Assembly (NCBI RefSeq): GCF_022213955.1
Contig: NZ_JAKNTW010000013.1
Location: forward strand, 310,001 to 374,000
DNA: 64,000 nucleotides
Source of the DNA: Dolomitihabitans soli
GTDB taxonomy: Bacteria > Actinomycetota > Actinomycetes > Streptosporangiales > Streptosporangiaceae
Reading direction: 5' to 3'
Within the stretch, counting starts at the first letter, position 1, and every line of letters begins with the position of its first letter. Of the stretch, positions 27,081 to 35,319 are shown piece after piece. Made by a program: the position numbers and the translations under genes. The notes beneath the pieces are model-generated. The model was not told the origin of the DNA. It did not search any database and saw nothing but the letters and a program-made list of their open reading frames with translations.

Positions 27081-27995
27081 TTAGAAGTAGCCTTCTCGCT
27101 TGCGGTCTTCCATTGCGGCCTCGGAGGCTCGGTCGTCGGCCCTGGTGGCGCCGCGCTCGGTGATCCGGGTGACGGCGATCTCGGCGATGATGTCGTCGAC
27201 GTTGGCGGCCGCCGACTGCACCGCGCCCGTGCAGGTCATGTCGCCGACCGTGCGGTAGCGGACGGTGGTCTCGAAGACCGTCTCGTCGTCCGCCCGGTTC
27301 ACCACGTCGGCGTCGGACAGCAGCATGCCGTCACGCTCGAAGACCTTGCGCGTGTGCGCGAAGTAGATCGACGGGATCTCGATCTCCTCGCGGCGGATGT
27401 AGTCCCAGATGTCCAGCTCGGTCCAGTTCGAGAGCGGGAACACCCGGATGTGCTCACCCTGGCGGATCTTGGCGTTGTAGAGGTTCCACAGCTCGGGGCG
27501 CTGGTTCTTCGGGTCCCACTGGCCGAAGTCGTCGCGGAAGGAGAAGATCCGCTCCTTGGCCCGCGCCTTCTCCTCATCGCGCCTCGCCCCGCCGAAGACC
27601 GCGTCGAACTGCTGCTCCTCGATGGCGTCGAGCAGCGTGGTGGTCTGCAGCCGGTTACGCGAGGCACGCCTGCCGGTCTCCTCGACCACCCGACCGGCGT
27701 CGATGGAGCTCTGCACGCTGGCCACGACCAGCCGCGCCCCCAGCTCGGCGACGCGCCTGTCGCGGAACTCGATCACCTCGGGAAAGTTGTGCCCGGTGTC
27801 GACGTGCATGAGGGGGAACGGAATGGGTGCGGGCCAGAACGCCTTCTCCGCGATGCGCAGCATCACGATGGAGTCCTTGCCGCCGGAGAAGAGCAGGCAG
27901 GGCCGCTCGAACTCGGCGGCGACCTCCCGCATGATGTGGATGGCCTCCGCCTCGAGAACGTCGAGTTGCGACGTGGTGTAGTCGCGCTGAAGCAT
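27081..27995 (-). CDS. cysD: Sulfate adenylyltransferase subunit 2
   Basis: CysD is the catalytic ATP-sulfurylase subunit that makes APS. The PP-loop LLFSGGKDSIVMLR is near residue 35, HVDTGHNFPEVIEFRD follows, and the arginine-rich DEEKARAKERIFSFRDDFGQWDP segment is diagnostic. FPLSNWTELDIWDYI is also conserved. The 304-residue length is standard. It lies 24 bp downstream of cysQ and 2 bp upstream of cysN in the minus-strand operon. Confidence 0.96.
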   Translation of the reverse strand: MLQRDYTTSQLDVLEAEAIHIMREVAAEFERPCLLFSGGKDSIVMLRIAEKAFWPAPIPFPLMHVDTGHNFPEVIEFRDRRVAELGARLVVASVQSSIDAGRVVEETGRRASRNRLQTTTLLDAIEEQQFDAVFGGARRDEEKARAKERIFSFRDDFGQWDPKNQRPELWNLYNAKIRQGEHIRVFPLSNWTELDIWDYIRREEIEIPSIYFAHTRKVFERDGMLLSDADVVNRADDETVFETTVRYRTVGDMTCTGAVQSAAANVDDIIAEIAVTRITERGATRADDRASEAAMEDRKREGYF

Positions 27996-28019
27996 CGCTA
28001 TTTCCTCCGGGATGACTTT

Positions 28020-28784
28020 CTATCGACGCAGGTCCCGGATCCCGGCGAGCAACATTGGCGCCAGTTCCGGTAGGGAGACCAGGATATCGGGCAACGAGGG
28101 GTCGGCTCGGTTGTAGGCCAGCGGTGCGCCGTCGATCCGGCTGGCGTGCGCGCCCGCGGCGAGCGCCACGGCGACGGGAGCGGCGGAGTCCCATTCGTAC
28201 TGCCCGCCGGCGTGGACGTACGCCTCGACCTGGCCGGTCAGCACCGCGGAGATCTTGGCGCCCGCCGAGCCGATGGGCACCAGCTCGCCGCCGACCTGGG
28301 CGGCGAGTCGCTGCACGAACTCCGGCGGACGTGTCCGGCTGACCGCGATCCGGATCACACCCGCCTGCGGCGCCGCCAGCTTCGGCGGCTCACCCGTCGA
28401 CAGCGTACGGCCCTGCGCGGGCAGTGCGACGGCTCCGGCGGACAGCTCGCCACGCTCCCAGAGGGCGACGTGCACCGCCCAGTCGGTGCGTCCCTCCTCG
28501 GCGAACTCCCGCGTGCCGTCGAGCGGATCCACGATCCACACCCGGTCCGCCGTCAGCCGCCGGGGGTCGAGCCGCTCCTCGCGGCTGGCCTCCTCCGACA
28601 GCACGCTGTCACCGGGACGCAGCCGGGCCAGGGCGTCCATCAGGTGGCGGTGGGCGGCGCGGTCACCTTCGTCACGCAGCGCGCGTGAGTCACCGAACCC
28701 GACCCGCGCTCGCAGCTCAAGCAGCACGTCACCCGCCTCGGCGGCGAGTTCCGCGGCAAGCGCGTGGTCATCCCTAATCGTCAT
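28020..28784 (-). CDS. cysQ: 3'(2'),5'-bisphosphate nucleotidase
   Basis: CysQ removes the 3' phosphate from PAP, the inhibitory by-product of sulfotransferases, returning AMP. The inositol-monophosphatase fold is marked by the metal site SEEAS, the signature IVDPLDGTREF and the C-terminal YEWDSAAPVAVALAAG. The ATG overlaps the stop of the sugar primer gene as TGATG. Its place at the head of the sulfate-activation genes, next to three sulfotransferases, supports a detoxifying role in sulfation. Confidence 0.94.
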   Translation of the reverse strand: MTIRDDHALAAELAAEAGDVLLELRARVGFGDSRALRDEGDRAAHRHLMDALARLRPGDSVLSEEASREERLDPRRLTADRVWIVDPLDGTREFAEEGRTDWAVHVALWERGELSAGAVALPAQGRTLSTGEPPKLAAPQAGVIRIAVSRTRPPEFVQRLAAQVGGELVPIGSAGAKISAVLTGQVEAYVHAGGQYEWDSAAPVAVALAAGAHASRIDGAPLAYNRADPSLPDILVSLPELAPMLLAGIRDLRR

Positions 28785-30250
28785 CAATACGCTCCAGCTC
28801 CCCGGGCGACAGCCGACCAGGTCTTCCACAGAATTTGCAGGTCTAACATAAGCGACCAGTTCTCAACGTAACGCAGGTCCAGCCGTACAGATTCCTCCCA
28901 CGACAGGTCCGATCGGCCGCTCACCTGCCACAGACCGGTTATTCCCGGTCGTACCAGCAGCCGTCTGCGCACGTCGTCGCCGTAGCAGGCAACCTCCGCG
29001 GGAAGCGGCGGGCGCGGTCCGACCAGTGACATGTCACCGAGCAGCACGTTGATGAGCTGCGGCGCCTCGTCAATGGAGTGGCGGCGCAGCCAGGCCCCGA
29101 GCGGTGTCACCCGGGGATCACGACGGATCTTGAACAGCAGCCCGTCGCCCTCGCTGACCAGCTCTATCCTGCGCCGCTCGGCGTCGGCGGCCATGGTGCG
29201 GAACTTGTAGATCGTGAACTCCCGCCCGTCCCGCCCCACCCGCGTCTGCCTGAACAGCGCGGGCCCCCGGCTCGACGCCCGTACGGCGAGCGCCAGACCG
29301 GCCAGCACCGGCAGCAGCCCGAACAGCAGCACACCGGCCACCACCCGGTCGAAGAGGTTCTTCACCAGTTGCCGCACGCCCGCCAGCTCGGGATGCTCGA
29401 CATGGAGCAACGGCAGCCCCGCCGCGGGACGGATGGTCGTGCGCGGACCGGCCACCTCCATCAGGGCCGGGGCCACGACCAGCTCGGTGTGGGTGCGCTC
29501 CAGCCGCCAGGCCAGCCGCCGCAGCGCCACGCCGTCCATCTCGGGGCAGGCGAGCACCGCGACCGTGTCGGCGGCGACCTGGCCGACCACCAGCGGCACG
29601 TCGGTGAAGTCGCCGAGCACCTCGACGCCCTCCACCTCGCCGCCGGTGTCGCCCGGCAGGCACGCCGCCACCACCTCCATCCCGTGGTAGCGCTCCTGCC
29701 TGAACCTGCGGACCAGATCGGCGACGCCCTCCGGGTGACCCACCGCCACGACCCGGCTCATGCACTCGCCACCCGCGCGCCTGGCGTGCAGCGACCGGCG
29801 CAGCGCGTATCTCGCGGCGAGCGTGAGAATGGTGGTCACCGGCAGCGCGAGCACGACGTAACCCCGGGCCACGTCGGTCTTCGTCACGTAGGAGACGACG
29901 GCGGTGCCCGCGGTCAGGAACATCCCGCACTGCACGATCCGGCGGAACTCCTCCGGCCCCACCCCGAGCAGGCGTGGCTCATAGGCTCGATTCAACGCGA
30001 CCACGCCGACCCACAGGAACGGCAGCGCGGCGCTCAGCACCACGTAGGGCGTGACGTAGGGGGTGATCTCGCCGAATCTGACGGTGAACGCCAGCACGCC
30101 GGTGAGCACGGCACAGGCCACATCCGCGAGCATGGCGCGGCCGCGATACTGTCGCATCCACCGTGGCAGGCGCGGGCGATCGGCGGGGATGATCGCCGGC
30201 CCGCGTGCGGCCACCTCTGCGAGGCCCGCAGAAATCTCGCCGTCGATCAT
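28784..30250 (-). CDS. Polyprenyl-phosphate sugar phosphotransferase (WbaP-like primer)
   Basis: The enzyme moves a sugar-1-phosphate from a nucleotide sugar to undecaprenyl phosphate and so starts each repeat unit. The N-terminal half has about four membrane helices and a CoA-binding-like domain (VVAVGHPEGVADLVRRF). One more helix precedes the catalytic domain, which contains FTIYKFRTM, DEAPQLINVLLGDMSLVGPRP and PGITGLWQVSGRS. The ATG has GGGAGGGGG 2 bp upstream; an earlier GTG or ATG is less likely. It leads the minus-strand operon primer-cysQ-cysD-cysN and probably onward to the GT26 gene. Confidence 0.93.
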   Translation of the reverse strand: MIDGEISAGLAEVAARGPAIIPADRPRLPRWMRQYRGRAMLADVACAVLTGVLAFTVRFGEITPYVTPYVVLSAALPFLWVGVVALNRAYEPRLLGVGPEEFRRIVQCGMFLTAGTAVVSYVTKTDVARGYVVLALPVTTILTLAARYALRRSLHARRAGGECMSRVVAVGHPEGVADLVRRFRQERYHGMEVVAACLPGDTGGEVEGVEVLGDFTDVPLVVGQVAADTVAVLACPEMDGVALRRLAWRLERTHTELVVAPALMEVAGPRTTIRPAAGLPLLHVEHPELAGVRQLVKNLFDRVVAGVLLFGLLPVLAGLALAVRASSRGPALFRQTRVGRDGREFTIYKFRTMAADAERRRIELVSEGDGLLFKIRRDPRVTPLGAWLRRHSIDEAPQLINVLLGDMSLVGPRPPLPAEVACYGDDVRRRLLVRPGITGLWQVSGRSDLSWEESVRLDLRYVENWSLMLDLQILWKTWSAVARGAGAY

Positions 30251-30309
30251 GCCCCCTCCCGTTGACCATGCATAAAGAGACAGTAATAGAACGGAAGGAG
30301 GCAAGGGAT
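30251..30309. promoter_or_regulatory. Short divergent promoter region
   Basis: Only 59 bp separate the start codons of the sugar primer gene (minus) and the exonuclease gene (plus). The region holds AAGGAG for the plus-strand gene and is AT-richer than its flanks. Both promoters must lie here or inside the genes. Confidence 0.4.
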
Positions 30310-30915
30310 TTGAAGGCTGAAACGTACATCTCCGTGGACATTGAAGCCGATGGTCCTATTCCAGGCCCTTATTCAATGGTGAGTCTGGGAATGACCGTCG
30401 CAGGCAGAATGCGTGGCCGCCACTTCGATCCGATCGACCCCGAGAGCCGCACCTTCTACGTCGAGATCAGGCCGATCAGCGACGCCTTCGTGGCCGAGGC
30501 GCTGGCGGTGAGCGGGCTCGACCGCGATCTCCTGCTGCGTGACGGGCGTGATCCGGCGGAGGCGATGGCGGAGTGCGCACTCTGGATCAAGGAAGTCTGC
30601 GGAGCTTCCGTGCCGGTACTCGCCGCATATCCACTTTCCTTCGACTGGATGTGGATTTACTGGTACTTCATGAATTTCACCGGCAGCTCACCATTCGGTC
30701 ATTCCCGCTGTATCGATATAAAGACGCTCTATGCCGCTAAAGCAGGAGTCACCATCGGCTGGGCCACCAAACGGCAGATGCCACGCAACCTCGCCGCACA
30801 GCGCCCGCACACCCACAACGCCCTCGACGACGCCATCGAGCAGGCCGAGCTGCTGCAGAACCTGATGGCCTGGCCCGGTAACCGGCCGGTCAGCGAGGAG
30901 GGCCGGAAGGATTGA
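30310..30915 (+). CDS. DnaQ-fold 3'-5' exonuclease/exoribonuclease-like protein
   Basis: The protein shows the DEDD nuclease fold: [10 protein letters not shown] at residues 7-16 (first D and E), [10 protein letters not shown] near residue 108 (second D) and [12 protein letters not shown] near residue 175 (H and last D, DEDDh type). At 201 residues it is a single domain. TTG is chosen as the start because AAGGAG lies 9 nt upstream; an ATG at 30268 would add 14 residues. GC content and codon use in the middle (TATCGATATAAAGACG and similar) are lower than in the neighbours, hinting at a different origin. Its last 26 bp overlap the 3' end of pth. Confidence 0.75.
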   Translation: MKAETYISVDIEADGPIPGPYSMVSLGMTVAGRMRGRHFDPIDPESRTFYVEIRPISDAFVAEALAVSGLDRDLLLRDGRDPAEAMAECALWIKEVCGASVPVLAAYPLSFDWMWIYWYFMNFTGSSPFGHSRCIDIKTLYAAKAGVTIGWATKRQMPRNLAAQRPHTHNALDDAIEQAELLQNLMAWPGNRPVSEEGRKD

Positions 30916-31486
30916 GGTCACCGGCGTGGAAGGAGTTCTGGGTCGCCTCCAGCCCTTGCGTGACCAGCGACTCCACCACATCGGCCGCGCGATCGACCAG
31001 GTAGGGCAGATCCTTGCGCTCCGCCGTGCCGAAGTCGCGCAGCACGTAGGACGCGGCGTCCATCCGGCCCGGCGGCCTGCCGATGCCGAACCGCACCCGC
31101 AGGTAGTCGCGTGAGCCCAGCGACTTCGTGATCGACTTCAGCCCGTTGTGCCCGTTGTCGCCGCCGCCGAACTTCGCCCGCAGCGCGCCGTACGGGATGT
31201 CCAGCTCGTCATGGACGACGATCAGGCGCGCCGGCTCGACCTTGTAGAAGTCGGCCAGCGCCTTGCACGGCCCGCCGGACAGGTTCATGAAGGTCAACGG
31301 CTTGGCCAGTACGGCGGGGCCGCCCGCGAGCCGGCCTTCGAGCACCTCGGCCCGCGCTTTGTGCACCTTGAACCGCCCGCCCGCCCGCGCGGCCAGCTCC
31401 TCAAGCACCATAAAGCCGACGTTGTGCCGATTGCCCGCATATTCCGGCCCAGGATTGCCCAGGCCCGCGATCAGCCACCGGTCCAC
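30890..31486 (-). CDS. pth: Peptidyl-tRNA hydrolase
   Basis: Pth frees tRNA from prematurely released peptidyl-tRNA. The N-terminal motif [21 protein letters not shown] contains the catalytic His. [22 protein letters not shown] and [13 protein letters not shown] are all conserved. The GTG start gives [13 protein letters not shown], with GGGAGAG upstream; earlier codons are not conserved. At 198 residues it is full length. It belongs to the conserved glmU-prs-rplY-pth run, here followed by the accessory block rather than by mfd. Confidence 0.95.
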   Translation of the reverse strand: MDRWLIAGLGNPGPEYAGNRHNVGFMVLEELAARAGGRFKVHKARAEVLEGRLAGGPAVLAKPLTFMNLSGGPCKALADFYKVEPARLIVVHDELDIPYGALRAKFGGGDNGHNGLKSITKSLGSRDYLRVRFGIGRPPGRMDAASYVLRDFGTAERKDLPYLVDRAADVVESLVTQGLEATQNSFHAGDLNPSGPPR

Positions 31487-31606
31487 GGACACTCTCCCTG
31501 CTCGACAGCGGTTCCCACGGTGCTTCCAGACGGCGTCCCGGACGGTCCTGCCGACGGCAGCGGGCGGCCGACATGACGCCGACCGCCCGCACACGCCTCT
31601 GAAACC

Positions 31607-32212
31607 CTACTCGGCGGACTCGCCGTTGCCCTCGGCCGTGGGAGCCTCGGCGCCCTCGGCCTCCTCTTCGGCACCGGTCGGCTTGGCCGTGACGTGCAGC
31701 ACCAGGGCCTCCGGCTCGGCGACGAGCGAGACGCCCTCGGGCAGCGTCAGCTCGGCGGCGGTGAGCTGGGTGCCGATCACCATGCCCTCGACGGAGACCT
31801 CGATCTCCGTCGGGATGTGGGTGGCCTCGGCGCCGACCGCGACGGAGACCATCTGCTGGTCGAGCATGCCGTCGGGGTGGATGTCGCCGACGACGGTGAT
31901 CGGGATTTCGACGGTGACCTTCTCACCGCTCTTGACCAGGAGCAGGTCGATGTGCTCGATGAAGCCCTTGAGGGGGTCGCGCTGCACGCCCTTGGGCAGC
32001 GCGAGCTCGTTGACGCCGTCACCCTGGATACGGATCAGCACGTTGGCCGTACGCAGCGCGATCATCAGGTCGTGACCCGGCAGGGTCAGGTGCTGCGTGT
32101 CGGTGCCGTGGCCGTACAGGATGGCGGGCACCTTGTTGGCACGACGGATCTTACGAGCGGCACCCTTGCCGAACTCGTTGCGCCGCTCGGCGGCGATGCG
32201 TACTTCGGACAT
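31607..32212 (-). CDS. rplY: Ribosomal protein bL25, Ctc type
   Basis: This 5S rRNA-binding ribosomal protein is of the long general-stress (Ctc) form. The N-terminal RNA-binding domain begins VRIAAERRNEFGKGAARKIRR and the C-terminal TL5 beta domain starts near residue 95 (KVTVEIPITVVGD). An acidic alanine- and glutamate-rich tail ends the 201 residues. It is located between prs and pth as in other actinobacteria. Confidence 0.95.
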   Translation of the reverse strand: MSEVRIAAERRNEFGKGAARKIRRANKVPAILYGHGTDTQHLTLPGHDLMIALRTANVLIRIQGDGVNELALPKGVQRDPLKGFIEHIDLLLVKSGEKVTVEIPITVVGDIHPDGMLDQQMVSVAVGAEATHIPTEIEVSVEGMVIGTQLTAAELTLPEGVSLVAEPEALVLHVTAKPTGAEEEAEGAEAPTAEGNGESAE

Positions 32213-32313
32213 GGCTGATCTCCTAGGGATAGCGATGAATGGACCACGGATGCGCTCACCCTCACCCGCCCTAGCGGAAGGCGTTACGAGCGCAACTTCA
32301 CTAGATTACAACG

Positions 32314-33291
32314 CTAGCTGTCTCCTTCGAACAAGCTCGTCACCGATCCGTCGCTGAAGACCGCGGTGATCGCGCGGGCGATCAGCGGGGCGATCGACAG
32401 GACCGTGAGCTTGTCGAACTGCTTCTCCTCCGGGATCGGCAGGGAGTTGGTGACGATCACCTCGGAGATCCGGGAGTTCTTCATCCGGTCGACCGCCGGG
32501 CTGGAGAACACCGCGTGCGTGGCCACCACCAGGACATCGGTGGCGCCCTGCTCGTAGAGCGCGTCGGCGGCCTTGCAGATCGTGCCCGCCGTGTCGATCA
32601 TGTCGTCGATCAGCACACAGGTACGGCCCTGCACCTCGCCGACGACCTCGTGCACCTTGACCGAGTTGGCCACGTCGAGATCACGGCGCTTGTGGATGAA
32701 GGCGACCGGCGTGCCGAGGGAGTCGGCCCACCGCTCCGACAGGCGGACCCGGCCGGTGTCGGGCGAGACGATCGTGGTGTTGGCGGGGTCGAGCTTGTCC
32801 TTGAGGTAGCCGGCCAGCACCGGCATCGCGAACAGGTGGTCGACCGGGCCGTCGAAGAAGCCCTGGATCTGCGAGGTGTGCAGGTCGACCGACATGATGC
32901 GGTCGGCCCCCGCGGTCTTGAACAGGTCGGCCATCAGCCGGGCGGTGATCGGCTCGCGGCCCCGCCCCTTCTTGTCCTGCCGGGCGTAGCCGAAGAACGG
33001 CATGACCACGGTGATGCGTTTGGCGGACGCCCGCTTGAGCGCGTCCACCATGATGAGGTGCTCCATCACCCACTTGTTGATCGGAGCGGTGTGGCTCTGG
33101 ATGACGAAGGCGTCGCACCCCCGGACGGATTCCAGATAGCGGGCATAGATCTCGCCGTTGGCGAAGTCGTGGAGTTTGGTCGGAGTCATCTCGATCCCGA
33201 GGTTGGCCGCCACCTCCTCGGCCAACTCGGGGTAGGCGCGACCGGAGAAGAACATCAGGTTCTTCTCCCCTGTGGTCTTCTTGCCGCTCAC
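32314..33291 (-). CDS. prs: Ribose-phosphate pyrophosphokinase
   Basis: This enzyme makes PRPP from ribose 5-phosphate and ATP for nucleotide, histidine and tryptophan synthesis. The flexible-loop region is MPFFGYARQDKKGRGREPI, the metal site is SVDLHTSQIQGFFD, and the PRPP loop is CVLIDDMIDTAGTI. The GTG start (VSGKKTTGEKNLMFFSG) follows GGGGTGGCGAG and gives 325 residues, the usual length. It is between glmU and rplY. Confidence 0.96.
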   Translation of the reverse strand: MSGKKTTGEKNLMFFSGRAYPELAEEVAANLGIEMTPTKLHDFANGEIYARYLESVRGCDAFVIQSHTAPINKWVMEHLIMVDALKRASAKRITVVMPFFGYARQDKKGRGREPITARLMADLFKTAGADRIMSVDLHTSQIQGFFDGPVDHLFAMPVLAGYLKDKLDPANTTIVSPDTGRVRLSERWADSLGTPVAFIHKRRDLDVANSVKVHEVVGEVQGRTCVLIDDMIDTAGTICKAADALYEQGATDVLVVATHAVFSSPAVDRMKNSRISEVIVTNSLPIPEEKQFDKLTVLSIAPLIARAITAVFSDGSVTSLFEGDS

Positions 33292-33337
33292 CTCGCCACC
33301 CCGTCGATAAGGTCGATGTGCCTGGTTGCTCGCTCGC

Positions 33338-34795
33338 TCACGTGCCGTTCTCCTGTTGGTGTCCGGCCTGCTCGGCCGACGCACGGCGCGCCGCCTCCGC
33401 TGACCTGGTGCCCGCGCGCTTGCGCGCGACCCACCCTTCAATGGTGCGCTGCCGCGCTCTGGCCACTCCGATGGCCCCTGGCGGCACGTCATTGGTGATC
33501 GTGGAACCCGCGGCCGTGTAGGCGCCGTCGCCGATCGTCAGGGGCGCCACCAGCATGGTGTCGCACCCGACGAAGGCGTGGTCGCCGACCGTGATATGGC
33601 GCTTCTCGACCCCGTCGTAGTTGACGAAGATCGTCGCCGCGCCGATGTTGCTGCCCGCCCCGATGGTGGCGTCGCCGACGTAGGTCAGGTGCGGCACCTT
33701 GGTGCCCTCGCCGATCTCGGCGTTCTTCATCTCGACGTGCGCGCCCGCCTTGGCCTTGCGGCCCAGGACGGTGCCCGGGCGCAGGTAGGTGTACGGCCCG
33801 ACGGCGGCCTCGGGGCCGATCCTCGCGCCCTCGCAGACCGAGTTGCGCACCACCGCGTCCTCGCCGACCTCGGTGTCGGTCAGCGTGGTCGCGGGGCCGA
33901 TGGTCGCGCCGGCGGCGACGCTGGTCGTTCCGTGCAGCTGGCTGCCCGGCATGATCACGGCATCGGGCTCCAGTGTCACGCCGACGTCGATCCAGGTGCT
34001 CTCGGGATCGACCACGGTGACCCCGGCCCGCATGTGCGCGAGCAGGATGCGGCTGTTGAGCACCCGGCCCGCGAAGGCCAGCTGCGCCCGGTCGTTGACG
34101 CCCTCGACCTCGACATGGTCGCCGGCGACGAACGCGCCCACCCGGTGCCCGTCCTCCCGCAGGATGGACAGCACGTCGGTGAGGTATTCCTCGCCCTGGG
34201 CGTTGGCGGTGGAGACCCGCTTCACCGCGTCGGTCAGCAGGGTGCCGTCGAAGGCGTAGACGCCGGAGTTCATCTCGTTGACGGCCCGCTGCTCGGGGCT
34301 GGCGTCCTTCTCCTCGACGATGCCCAGCACGGCACCGGTCTCGTCACGCACGATCCGCCCGTAACCGGTCGGATCGGGCACCTTGGCCGTCAGCACGGTG
34401 GCCGCGTTGCCCTCGCCCGCGTGTACGGCGAGCAGTTCGGCGAGGGTCTCGGTGCGGAGCAGCGGTGTGTCGCCATAGGTGACCAGGACGGTGCCGCTGA
34501 TCGTGCCGACCTCTTCGAGCACCGTGCGAACCGCGTGACCGGTCCCCCGCTGCTCCTGCTGCACGATCGGGTACGCGTCGGGGCCGGTCGCGGACAGGTG
34601 CTCCCGCATCCGCTCCCGCTCGTGCCCGATGACGACGATGAGCCGCTCGGGCGTCAGCCCTCGAGCGGCCGTGAGCATGTGATCGACCAGCGCACGGCCG
34701 CACAGCTCATGCAGGACCTTGGGTGTTCTCGACCGCATCCGGGTGCCCTCACCTGCGGCGAGGACGACGACGGCGGCCGGGCGCGGCACACTCAC
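33338..34795 (-). CDS. glmU: Bifunctional UDP-GlcNAc synthesis enzyme GlmU
   Basis: GlmU acetylates glucosamine 1-phosphate and then couples it to UTP to give UDP-GlcNAc for the cell wall. The N-terminal uridyltransferase starts with VVVLAAGEGTRMRSRTPK. The C-terminal left-handed beta-helix acetyltransferase carries hexapeptide repeats and RPGTVLGRKAKAGAHVEMKNAEIG. The 485-residue length includes a short basic alanine-rich tail. UDP-GlcNAc may also feed the exopolysaccharide locus. It lies just downstream of tRNA-Gln on the same strand. Confidence 0.97.
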   Translation of the reverse strand: MSVPRPAAVVVLAAGEGTRMRSRTPKVLHELCGRALVDHMLTAARGLTPERLIVVIGHERERMREHLSATGPDAYPIVQQEQRGTGHAVRTVLEEVGTISGTVLVTYGDTPLLRTETLAELLAVHAGEGNAATVLTAKVPDPTGYGRIVRDETGAVLGIVEEKDASPEQRAVNEMNSGVYAFDGTLLTDAVKRVSTANAQGEEYLTDVLSILREDGHRVGAFVAGDHVEVEGVNDRAQLAFAGRVLNSRILLAHMRAGVTVVDPESTWIDVGVTLEPDAVIMPGSQLHGTTSVAAGATIGPATTLTDTEVGEDAVVRNSVCEGARIGPEAAVGPYTYLRPGTVLGRKAKAGAHVEMKNAEIGEGTKVPHLTYVGDATIGAGSNIGAATIFVNYDGVEKRHITVGDHAFVGCDTMLVAPLTIGDGAYTAAGSTITNDVPPGAIGVARARQRTIEGWVARKRAGTRSAEAARRASAEQAGHQQENGT

Positions 34796-34971
34796 GGACT
34801 GAGGCTCCCTCGGCGTCGCGGCTGTGACATGACGGGATAGGACGGCGTACGGCTACCGCATGCTTGCCGCACGGCAACCCACCCGACACCGTGAGAATAC
34901 CTGCCCGCCCCACGGTGCCATCCACCCCCACCGGTCAATCACACCGGTGAGGCTCCGAACTACAGCCACTG

Positions 34972-35043
34972 CTCCCGGAAGAGGACTCGAACCCCTACAT
35001 TTCGGACCAAAACCGAAAGTCCTGCCTATTAGACGATCCGGGA
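34972..35043 (-). tRNA. tRNA-Gln (anticodon UUG)
   Basis: A 72-nt cloverleaf is present on the minus strand. The acceptor arm TCCCGGA/TCCGGGA pairs fully, the anticodon stem is TTCGG/CCGAA with loop TTTTGGT (anticodon TTG), and the T arm contains GGTTCGAGTCC. CCA is not encoded. tRNA-Gln next to glmU is a conserved arrangement in actinobacteria. No integrase or att duplication is seen beside it. Confidence 0.95.
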
Positions 35044-35247
35044 TCGTTCCGGTCGAATCAGGCATCTATAGACGCCGATCCGCCCACGGTCATCCATCCT
35101 ACCGACGACAGGCGGCGTCGCCGACCCGATTACCTCCGCACGCACACCCGCGCGCCGCCGGCAACCTGGCGCGCCGATGCGGACCGGGCAGACCACGGAA
35201 CTCCCAAGCGACCGTCAGCTCTCGGTCAAGCACAACTTAGGGGCTAC
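35044..35247. other. Spacer without recognised genes
   Basis: This stretch lies between the tRNA 5' end and the desaturase operator. It must contain the tRNA-Gln promoter, but I see no coding sequence, hairpin or repeat that stands out. Confidence 0.4.
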
Positions 35248-35269
35248 TAACTTACGCTCGCGTAAGTTA
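35248..35269. promoter_or_regulatory. Palindromic operator upstream of the desaturase gene
   Basis: Arms TAACTTACGC and GCGTAAGTTA form a perfect 10-bp inverted repeat with a 2-nt centre (TC), about 50 bp upstream of the desaturase start. A partial half-site (GGTTGCGTA) follows at once. Such palindromes are typical TetR-family operators, and the TetR gene just downstream of the desaturase is the natural candidate regulator. Binding is inferred. Confidence 0.7.
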
Positions 35270-35319
35270 CGGTTGCGTAGGCAGGACATACGTCCCATAG
35301 CTATAGCGAAAGGCAGCCC

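Noticed and set aside
28784-30304. The longer start of the sugar primer at 30304
   Set aside because: The GGGAGGGGG ribosome site directly precedes the ATG at 30250, and the extra 18 residues show no conservation pattern.
34972-35043. tRNA-Gln as an integration site for a genomic island
   Set aside because: No integrase gene and no second copy of the tRNA 3' end is seen nearby.
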